The position numbers and the translations under genes were made by a program. The notes beneath the pieces are model-generated. The model searched no databases. It was not told the origin of the DNA and worked only from the letters and a program-made list of their open reading frames with translations. Shown piece after piece: positions 20,923-30,100 of a DNA stretch of 64,000 nucleotides (the first letter of the stretch is position 1; the number at the start of each line of letters is the position of its first letter). This DNA comes from JAPORK01 sp026710285 (GTDB lineage: Bacteria; Pseudomonadota; Gammaproteobacteria; Pseudomonadales; Endozoicomonadaceae): positions 3,162,001-3,226,000 of the forward strand of contig OZ241746.1 in the NCBI GenBank assembly GCA_965201045.1. The letters are read 5' to 3'.

Positions 20923-21447
20923 TTTTCTACCTTTCAATAAGAAGAAAGTATCTTTTATTAACAATTTAGAAAAAAGAGATACAATAATGACTGAGGTTTG
21001 TTAGAAAATTTCTGCTCGATTTTGAGGCGGAGTTAATTCCTTGTTTGCACTTAAGAACAACTATACTTTAGCTTGTCGGAAGCGGGTTATAGCAGATTTG
21101 CTATTTTCTTTACACTTATCTATTATTTTTACGCATCTATGCACGTTGATAAAATCATTTTTTGACATAGCATTAAAGATATTATAAATAAATTGTTATC
21201 TGTTAACAGAGACAAGATTTTTTCTGTAAATTCCTTTTGCTTTTTCAATGGTAGCAGTTTACAATCATGGGACGAATGAGATTTAACAAAATAATTGCTT
21301 TGTCCTATTTTACTTTACAAAAAATATCAACTTTATTTTTAAATTGATCACACCCGAATTTTTATTAATATAATTACAAAAATGATTATTTTGAAGTTAA
21401 TTACTCATTTTCTTATCTGATTTGTTTAATAATTAATCATAGTCAAT
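20923..21447. promoter_or_regulatory. 525-bp divergent intergenic region between R4 and R5
   Basis: This is the only long non-coding stretch inside the array and the point where the two half-arrays diverge, so it must carry promoters for both R4 and R5. A TTGAAG (21391-21396) and TATCTG (21414-21419) 17 nt apart lie ahead of R5. On the minus strand TTGTAT with TTAATA at 17 nt lies ahead of R4. Both are plausible sigma-70 sites in AT-rich DNA, with weak support. A perfect 12-bp palindrome, TCTGTTAACAGA, sits at 21199-21210 near the centre and could be an operator. No gene is visible. Confidence 0.45.
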
Positions 21448-24400
21448 ATGTTTAGCAACATCCGACACAATAAAAAAATTCTTCTCACTTCTCTCATCAT
21501 ATCATGGGTTATATTTTTACTTGCCGTTAATCAGCCAGGATATAGTCAACCTGATACACAGCATACTAATTTTACCAATAATAACTATACAATGTCTCAT
21601 GCATTATTGACTATCAAAAATAAATATGATCAGCATAATAACTCATACCATGCAAAAGTAAATCAACAATCTGATGATGAATCAACACCATGGTCTAATG
21701 CCTTTAATTTTAAAAAAAGCATGGGTACTGAAGTAGACCCACGCACAGGTATATTAAGTGCTCATATTAAGGCAGGTGCTATGCTCAGTAATTTAGGGCA
21801 TGGACCTAATATTGACTTAGAAGTCATTTATAGTAGTAGTTCACAGGCAAATCCGGATGGACTGGGTGTTGGTTGGAGCTGGAATTTAACTCACTTCAAT
21901 CCACTTACGCATCAGTTGATTACATCTGCGGGACAAAGTTTTTATTTACAGCAACAATCGGATGGTCACTGGTTGCCTTTGTACCATAAACTCAAAGATA
22001 TACATATTGAAGGAAGTATACAGAACCGGTTGGTGATTACTTATGCAAACGGATTACGGGAAACGCTCAACCATGCAGGATATCAAGTAGTAATGGAACA
22101 ACAAAATGGCTGGAGAGTTCATTTTCATTATATTAAAAAGACGCATTTACTACATTCTGTTACTGATAATTATGGACATAGTATTACACTACATTATACA
22201 GAAGATTATATTACCGTTATTAGCAGAGGGAGTACAGGACAATTTATTCCAATATACATTGTCGTAAAAAATAATCATCTGAATTATATGGATATACATT
22301 CAAAAAATGGTGATAACAGCGCTTATATTCACATTCACTATCTGGGACATTTGATCAGTGAAGTTGATTACCCCACCGGATTAAAAGACAAAATAAGCTA
22401 TAACTGTACCGAAGCCATGAAGGTTTCATTATCTGGTGAAAGTTCAACCCATGCATTGTGTGTGGTTTCAAAAAAAGCGATCATTCCGGGAGCAGGTATG
22501 GCTGCAATAGTTATGCATTACCAATATTCGGACAGCAGTACCAACGAACGCAATTATCTTGGTTTTAATGCAGGTCTTGCTGTTACAGAACAAACACCCA
22601 GGGATATATTATTTGAAACACCTGTGAATTATACTTATCAGACAGCTCAGGATAATGGATTAATCAGAGAGTTGCGTACTTATAATAAATATCATTTACT
22701 GATTAACGACCAGCTAATTAGCGATAAAAACGGAAAAATTTTGCTTGAAGTTCATAATTTTTTTTGTCGTACTGATCAGGTAAATGGTTGTGCACATACT
22801 ACCTTTGAAAAGCTACCAGCCACTTATAGCTTACCACTACAAATAATCACAAAGACCTGGGGACCTTCTTCTGATTTACCCGATATTACCAGAGTAACTG
22901 CAACTTATGATCAATGGGGTAGAGTCGTTAGTCAAACAGACACTTATGGTCGTATTACTAAAATAGTTTACTGTACTGCACAGGGAGATAATGCCTGTCC
23001 TGTTGCGCCTAAAAAATGGTCTTTTAATACCTTAGTTAAATCAGTTACGCTATATCCTGCGAAGATAGCAACAGATACAACTTTACTCTCTCCGGTGATT
23101 ACCAGAAATTATTACCGCAAAGAAAAAAATTATAATGGTAAGGGATATATCAATGTACTTTATCAGCAGATATTACAGTCCGGAGGACAATCTGTTAAAA
23201 CGACAAATTACTATTATCAAAATAATAACAGTGCACTTACATGGGGGATGTTGAAGAAAAAAGTATTAACAGATAACAGTGCAAATGCTGCAATCAGGCG
23301 TGATTATTATTATTTTCAAAGTGCTGATGGTCAACGAAAAACAGTGCAAAGTGCCCTTGAACTACAACAGGGTCAGCGGCAGCTATCCTCTTCTGTAGTC
23401 AGCAGTTTATTTACAGGTCAGCTATTGGCAAGCACTGATCCTGCCGGAAAAAATACCACCCATTACCACTACGATGCATGGGATCGTCCGATAAAAACCG
23501 ATTTTGCAGCAGGTACTCCTTTTGCAGTGAGTGTTTACTATCAATACACAACCTCACCCGCTCTGAACCAGGTATTGATTACAGCACCTGACGGATTACA
23601 GCATAAAGTAATTTTTGATGGAATGGGACGTCAGTTAATGGATTTTGATGAGGTAATTGATGCTACAGGCAGAGCTAAACCAGGTTTCTGGCAACTCAAA
23701 AAAAAAACGACCTATGATCAGTATGGACGTATTAAAGCACAGTATGCCTATATTTTTAAAGCTTCCAAAATATCTCACCAATTGATGATAACCCAACAAT
23801 ATGATGAATCAGGCAGAGCAGTGCGTGTTTATCTGCCTGATGGTGAAACTGATATCAATATGTACGATGATGCATTAAAGTGTGTTGTTGGGTACAGAAC
23901 AAACCGTTCAGGTGAACGTTCTGTAATATCAGTAGCACGAGCAAACCAGATAGATCTTCCTGTCAAACAGTGGATATTACCGGCTACATTACTATCCTTA
24001 CCAAGCCTTAAATCGCTCTGCCTTAACAGTGATAAACAACCTGATGCTAAAGTCTCTGTAATAACTTATGATGGTTTTGGACGACAAGCTGCAAGCAGTA
24101 ATCCGGCAGGTAAAGTAGTAAAAGAGATTTATGATACTATGGGACGCTTAACTGACACCATAGATCCTGCAGGTAACCGTATACATCAGGTTTATAATTT
24201 AACCGCTCAGGTGATAAAGCAGGAAATTTTTCCGGTAACAGGAGGACACTATTTGCTGGCTTCTGCCGGCTATAACTGTGCAGGACAACAGCTATGGCAG
24301 GCAGGAGAAGATGGTCAGCGTACTTTATATACCTATACTGTTAATGGTGAACCAGATACAGTGGTTACACCAGCAGGACATCACTTCTCATGGCAATATA

Positions 24401-26979
24401 ATGTATTGGGACTACCCATCAATAAGTTTGCAGATGGTAAGCTACAGTGGCATGCTGACTATGATGTTATCACAAAACGTCTTATTAAAAAAACAGATGA
24501 AAACAGCATTGCTATCTATTATTATACGGATGATGGATTACCCAAAAAATCCATTCATACAGGTAAAAACAGTTATCCTGATTATCAACTACAATGGCAG
24601 TATGACAGTAACAGACGCTTAACCAGTGTTACTGATATATCCGGCAATAAAACCATACCCCGTTATGATTCCCTGGGACGTATTGCTGCAACAGATTTTC
24701 AGTCAGTTAAAGGGGATTATGAAACACTCTCTGCTGTAGCTTATGATCAGTTTTCTCGTGTCCGGAGACTGCATTATGGTAGTGGTATGAAGCGGATCAT
24801 TAAATATGATCAATGGGGAGATCAAAAGGATGTCACTGACAGACTGTCAGGTAAATTAATTAATCATTGGTCATTTGATTATGATTTGGAAAACAACATC
24901 ACTGTCTTACAGCAACAGACCGGTCAGGGTGAGCAAGCCCTTTTACATTATCGCTATGATACACTGAATAATCTGACTACCATGACTTGTACCGGATCAG
25001 CCGGTTTACCACTATGCCCCCGGGATACTGCTTTTTCAGGATCTGGGTTCAGGCAAGCACCGATTATTGTACGGCAAGATTATTCTTTTACCTCCTTAAA
25101 TCGTATCGATCAGGTCAAAGAGATTTTACAAAATAATGAGAAGCAACAGACAGCAGTAAAAACAATGTATTACTGGTATACAGATTCGTCTGTGCCATTA
25201 CGTCTTCAGGGAATAAGTACTGCCTGGGACCAAAATACGCCGGCTGTTCAAAAATTATATTATGACCAGTCCGGTAATATGATAATTGACGGAGAGGGTA
25301 ATCATATTGCTTATAATGCTTTTAATCAAATTATAAGGGTTATTAAAACGACAGGTAGACGTAGCTATTATACCTATGATGGTAGTGGAAAAGAGATCAT
25401 GGAAAAAGATGATACCTACATTGATTATCTGCTTTACCGTGGAGGAAGCCTGATTAATGAAAAAATAATTACAAGTGCAAACGATTTCCATATCACCGGT
25501 TATCAGGGGATAGCTAAAGTAACAGACGGAATCATCAATGAATATTATGAAAGTAGTTATAAAGGCGATATTGTTAGTATTTTAAGTAAAGATGATAATA
25601 GTCATTACAGAGTCAAACAAACTAATCTCTATAGTCCATATGGTATGGTCTGGCACAAAAATAAAACGTCATTGAAACTGTATAAGCAATCTTTGCAGGA
25701 ATTTGATGGTGAACGCACAGATCCTTTTACTGGTTGGCAATTTTTAGGTGCAGGACATCGTACTTATAATCCAAAACAACGTTACTTTGTTAGTGAAGAT
25801 CCGGCAGGAAGTGGCTATGTTTTTGGCAGCAATAATCCAGTTATGAATACAGACCCTTCAGGTAATATGCCACACTGGTTAGGGAATACCTTGCAGTGGG
25901 CAGGTTATATTTCAACATTTGGACTCGGTGCACTGCATAAGAAATGGGCTAACATCGCCGCCGCTGTGATTGGTTTTGGTCTGTGTGTAGCCACTTTAGG
26001 TGCCTCAGTTCTTACTGGAGGATCAACTGCAATTAGCACTGTACTTGCAGGTTCTGCGCTGGTCAGCACGCTTCCCATTGCTTCAGCAGCTGTTCCTGCT
26101 AATAAAGGGCTTGGTATTGCCGCTTCAGTAATCGGTCTTGCAGATCTGGCTGTCAATATTGCATCCGGTGCAGCACTAGCTTTTTTAGGTGTAGCCGCAG
26201 AAGAAAATCTGGAAGAAACAGTTGTGGAAATGAAGGCAGTGCTCCGACCAAAATTTACTTATCAAATGCTCAAAGCATCTGCATTAGCAACTTCAGATAA
26301 CTGGGTAAATTTACCTCCGGATGTAATACCAGGTACAATCGGTTCAGAACTGAAAAATTATCTTATTAAAAACAATTTATCTGATTTTATCAATAAAAAA
26401 GATGGTCTGATCATAAAGAATGCATATAGAATAACTGTCATATGGGAATGGTTAATCAAATCTAAATTTGAATCTTTAATTCTTTGTGATACAGTGACAA
26501 TAATTTTGACAGCACGAATTAATTATCAGCCTTTATCTTTAAATTTATTTTCAACTTTTATTGGTAGTTGTTATGAAGTTGTATCAAAAAACTGTGATAT
26601 GTTTATATACTATAAATCTCTGGATGAAATATTAAATTCTTTATCTGATGGCATTCACACTGTTAAATGGGAACAACCAAAAAATCCTTATACACTCAGC
26701 AGAATGGTTCCTGTTGGAGAGTATATTGTTATTGCTGGTGGTGATAGTACTGGTAAATTCAAACATCCTCATATCGGTGTATTACAAAGACTTGATAATG
26801 CATGGAGAAGTTACTCTTTAGATAAAGCAGGTAATGGACTTTTAGAAACAAATAATCTTGATATACTGTACAGAAAGTATTTCTGGTCATACTCAAATAA
26901 TTGGCCAGAAATTCACTGCACATTAAAACTCAGAGATCGTTTTACAGATGATATCATTACATACAATCTGGATAAATAG
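21448..26979 (+). CDS. R5: giant RHS/YD-repeat protein, second subfamily
   Basis: Complete protein of 1843 residues and first of the rightward half-array. The N-terminus is a classical Sec signal peptide: basic start (HNKK), hydrophobic core (about 11-27), likely cleavage near GYS/QP (33/34). The RHS N-terminal block (GLGVGWSWN), YD repeats (YDGFGRQ, YDTMGRLTD, YDSLGRI) and RHS core with DPSG (ending at 1472) follow. The C-terminal 371 residues contain the Ala-rich hydrophobic stretch with PANKGL and a domain with Cys1680 (LCDT) and His1775 (HIGVLQRL), preceded by a GEYIVIAGGD glycine turn. The subfamily is clearly paralogous to R1-R4, but its tip is diverged. The ATG is conserved in R6, yet no strong Shine-Dalgarno site is visible. 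Confidence 0.9.
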   Translation: MFSNIRHNKKILLTSLIISWVIFLLAVNQPGYSQPDTQHTNFTNNNYTMSHALLTIKNKYDQHNNSYHAKVNQQSDDESTPWSNAFNFKKSMGTEVDPRTGILSAHIKAGAMLSNLGHGPNIDLEVIYSSSSQANPDGLGVGWSWNLTHFNPLTHQLITSAGQSFYLQQQSDGHWLPLYHKLKDIHIEGSIQNRLVITYANGLRETLNHAGYQVVMEQQNGWRVHFHYIKKTHLLHSVTDNYGHSITLHYTEDYITVISRGSTGQFIPIYIVVKNNHLNYMDIHSKNGDNSAYIHIHYLGHLISEVDYPTGLKDKISYNCTEAMKVSLSGESSTHALCVVSKKAIIPGAGMAAIVMHYQYSDSSTNERNYLGFNAGLAVTEQTPRDILFETPVNYTYQTAQDNGLIRELRTYNKYHLLINDQLISDKNGKILLEVHNFFCRTDQVNGCAHTTFEKLPATYSLPLQIITKTWGPSSDLPDITRVTATYDQWGRVVSQTDTYGRITKIVYCTAQGDNACPVAPKKWSFNTLVKSVTLYPAKIATDTTLLSPVITRNYYRKEKNYNGKGYINVLYQQILQSGGQSVKTTNYYYQNNNSALTWGMLKKKVLTDNSANAAIRRDYYYFQSADGQRKTVQSALELQQGQRQLSSSVVSSLFTGQLLASTDPAGKNTTHYHYDAWDRPIKTDFAAGTPFAVSVYYQYTTSPALNQVLITAPDGLQHKVIFDGMGRQLMDFDEVIDATGRAKPGFWQLKKKTTYDQYGRIKAQYAYIFKASKISHQLMITQQYDESGRAVRVYLPDGETDINMYDDALKCVVGYRTNRSGERSVISVARANQIDLPVKQWILPATLLSLPSLKSLCLNSDKQPDAKVSVITYDGFGRQAASSNPAGKVVKEIYDTMGRLTDTIDPAGNRIHQVYNLTAQVIKQEIFPVTGGHYLLASAGYNCAGQQLWQAGEDGQRTLYTYTVNGEPDTVVTPAGHHFSWQYNVLGLPINKFADGKLQWHADYDVITKRLIKKTDENSIAIYYYTDDGLPKKSIHTGKNSYPDYQLQWQYDSNRRLTSVTDISGNKTIPRYDSLGRIAATDFQSVKGDYETLSAVAYDQFSRVRRLHYGSGMKRIIKYDQWGDQKDVTDRLSGKLINHWSFDYDLENNITVLQQQTGQGEQALLHYRYDTLNNLTTMTCTGSAGLPLCPRDTAFSGSGFRQAPIIVRQDYSFTSLNRIDQVKEILQNNEKQQTAVKTMYYWYTDSSVPLRLQGISTAWDQNTPAVQKLYYDQSGNMIIDGEGNHIAYNAFNQIIRVIKTTGRRSYYTYDGSGKEIMEKDDTYIDYLLYRGGSLINEKIITSANDFHITGYQGIAKVTDGIINEYYESSYKGDIVSILSKDDNSHYRVKQTNLYSPYGMVWHKNKTSLKLYKQSLQEFDGERTDPFTGWQFLGAGHRTYNPKQRYFVSEDPAGSGYVFGSNNPVMNTDPSGNMPHWLGNTLQWAGYISTFGLGALHKKWANIAAAVIGFGLCVATLGASVLTGGSTAISTVLAGSALVSTLPIASAAVPANKGLGIAASVIGLADLAVNIASGAALAFLGVAAEENLEETVVEMKAVLRPKFTYQMLKASALATSDNWVNLPPDVIPGTIGSELKNYLIKNNLSDFINKKDGLIIKNAYRITVIWEWLIKSKFESLILCDTVTIILTARINYQPLSLNLFSTFIGSCYEVVSKNCDMFIYYKSLDEILNSLSDGIHTVKWEQPKNPYTLSRMVPVGEYIVIAGGDSTGKFKHPHIGVLQRLDNAWRSYSLDKAGNGLLETNNLDILYRKYFWSYSNNWPEIHCTLKLRDRFTDDIITYNLDK

Positions 26980-27147
26980 CTCTCTAAAATATAAGGCAGA
27001 ATATGTTAGTGTGCTGTTTATAAATAAAAATACTATAGATATATTCGCTGAATAATACCATACACTTATACTTTCATTCTGATTATTACAAAACTATAAA
27101 TTAATTATTTTTTTATCTGTTTTATTCAATATCTGGTCATACTCTAT

Positions 27148-30100
27148 ATGTTCGAAAATATCCAAAATAATAAAAAATTTATGTTTGCCTCTTTAATTAT
27201 TTTATGTATCATTTTTTTACTTACGATTAATCAGTCAGGGTACAGTCAGTCTGACAGAAGGTATATTAATTTTACTGAGAATGAACATTCAGCACCGTAT
27301 ACGCCTTTGACTAATAATACTAAAAATAATCAGCACAATAACTCAAACCACACAAAAGTAAATCAGCAAGCCAGCGATGGATCAACATCATGGTCTAATG
27401 CCTTTAATTTTAAAAAAAGCATGGGTACTGAAGTAGACCCGCGCACAGGTATATTGAGTGCTTATATTAAAGCAGGAGCTATGCTCAGCAACTTAGGGCA
27501 TGGACCTAATATTGATTTAGAAGTCAGTTATAGTAGCAGTTCACAGGCAAATACCGACGGACTAGGTGTTGGCTGGAGTTGGAATTTAACTCACTTCAAT
27601 CCATTGACGCATCAGTTGATTACATCTACGGGACACAGTTTTTATTTACAGCAACAATCTAACGGTCACTGGTTGCCTTTGTACCATAAACTCAAAGATG
27701 TACATATTGAAGGAAGTATACAGACCCGGTTTGTGATTACTTATGCAAACGGATTACGGGAAACGCTCAACCATGCAGGCTACGAAGTAGCAATGGAACA
27801 ACAAAATGGCTGGGGAGTTCACTTTCATTATATTAAGAAAACCCACTTACTACATTCTGTTACTGATGATTATGGACATAACATCATACTGCATTATACA
27901 GAAGGTTATATTACCGTTATTAGCAGAGGGAGTACAGGACAATTTATTCCAATATACATTGTCGTAAAAAACAATCATCTGGATTATATGGCTATACATT
28001 CTAAAAATGGTGATAACAGCGCTTATATTCACATTCATTATCTGGGATATTTGATCAGTGAAGTTGATTACCCTACCGGATTAAAAGACAAAATAAGCTA
28101 TAACTGCACCGAAGCCATGAAGGTTTCATTATCCGGTGAAAATTCACCTCATGCATTGTGTGTGGTTTCAAAAAAAACAATCACTCCGGGAGCAGGTATG
28201 GCTGCAATAGTTATGCACTACCAATATTCTGACAGCAGTACCAACGAACACAATTATCTTGGTTTTAATGCAGGTCTTGCTGTTACAGCGCAAACATACA
28301 GGGATATATTATTCGAAGCACCTATAAATTATACTTATCAGACAGCTCAGGATAATGGATTAATCAGAGAGTTACGTACTTATAATAAATATCATTTACT
28401 GATTAATGACCAGCTGATTAGCGATAAAAGCGGAAAAATTTTACTGGAAGTTCATAATTTTTTTTGTCGTACTGATCAGGTAAATGGTTGTGCACATACT
28501 ACCTTTGAAAAACTACCAACTACTTATAGTTTACCACTACAAATAACCACAAAAACCTGGGGACCTTCTTCTGATTTACCCGATATTACCAGAGTAACTG
28601 CAATTTATGATCAATGGGGCAGAGTCGTTAGTCAAACAGACACTTATGGTCGTGTGACTAAAACAGTTTACTGTCCTGCACAAGGAGATAATGCCTGTCC
28701 TGTTACACCTGAAAAATGGTCTTTTAATACCTTAGTGAAATCTGTTACGCTTTATCCTGCGAAGATAGCAATAGATACAACTCCACTCCCTCCAGTAATA
28801 ACCAGAAATTATTATCGCAAAGAAAAAAATTATAATGGTAAAGGATATATCAATGTACTTTATCAGCAAATATTACAATCTGGAGAACAATCTGTTAAAA
28901 CGACAAATTACTATTATAAAAATGCTGATAGTGCATTAACATGGGGGATGTTAAAGCAAAAAGTATTAACAGATAACAGTACAAACGCTGCCATCAGGCG
29001 TGATTATTATTATTTTCAAAGTGCTGATGGTCAACGAAAAACAGTGCAAAGTGCCCTTGAACTGCAACAGGGTCAGCGGCAGCTATCCTCTTCTGTAGTC
29101 AGTAGTTTATTTACAGGTCAGCTATTGGCAAGCACTGATCCTGCCGGAAAAAATACCACCCATTACCACTACGATGCATGGGATCGTCCGATAAAAACCG
29201 ATTTTGCAGCAGGTACTCCTTTTGCAGTGAGTGTTTACTATCAATACACAACCTCACCTGCTCTGAACCAGGTATTGATTACAGCACCTGACGGATTACA
29301 GCATAAAGTAATTTTTGATGGTATGGGACGCCAGTTAATGGATTTTGATGAGGTGATTGATGCTACAGGCAGTGCTAAACTAGGTTTCTGGCAGCTCAAA
29401 AAAAAGACGACCTATGATCAATATGGTCGTATTAAAGCACAATTTGCCTATATTTTTAAAGCTTCCAAAATATCCCATAAATTGATGATAACCCAACAAT
29501 ATGATGAATCAGGCAGAGCAGTGCGTGTTTATCTGCCTGATGGTGAAACTGATATCAATATGTACGATGATGCATTAAAGTGTGTTGTTGGTTACCGAAC
29601 AAACCATTCAGGTGAACGTTCTGTAATATCAGTAGCACGAGCAAACCAGATAGATCTTCCTGTCAAACAGTGGATATTACCGGCTACATTACTGTCCTTA
29701 CCAAGCCTTAAATCGCTCTGCCTTAACAGTGATAAACAACCTGATGCTAAAGTCTCTGTAATAACTTATGATGGTTTTGGACGACAGATTACAAGCAGTG
29801 ATCCTGCAGGTAAAGTAGTAAAAGAGATTTATGATACTATGGGACGCTTAACTGACACCATAGATCCTGCAGGTAACCGTATACATCAGGTTTATAATTT
29901 AACCGGTCAGGTGATAAAGCAAGAAACTTTTCCGGTAACAGGAGGACACTATTTGCTGGCTTCTGCGGGCTATAATTATGCAGGACAACAGCTATGGCAG
30001 GCAGGAGAAGATGGTCAGCGTACCTTATATACTTATACTGTGAATGGTGAACCAGAAACAGTGGTTACACCAGCAGGACACCGTTTCTCATGGCAGTATA

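Noticed and set aside
25905..26156. Minus-strand 83-codon frames opposite the hydrophobic segments of R5 to R8
   Set aside because: Mirror image of the conserved Ala-rich coding sequence, with no independent evidence.
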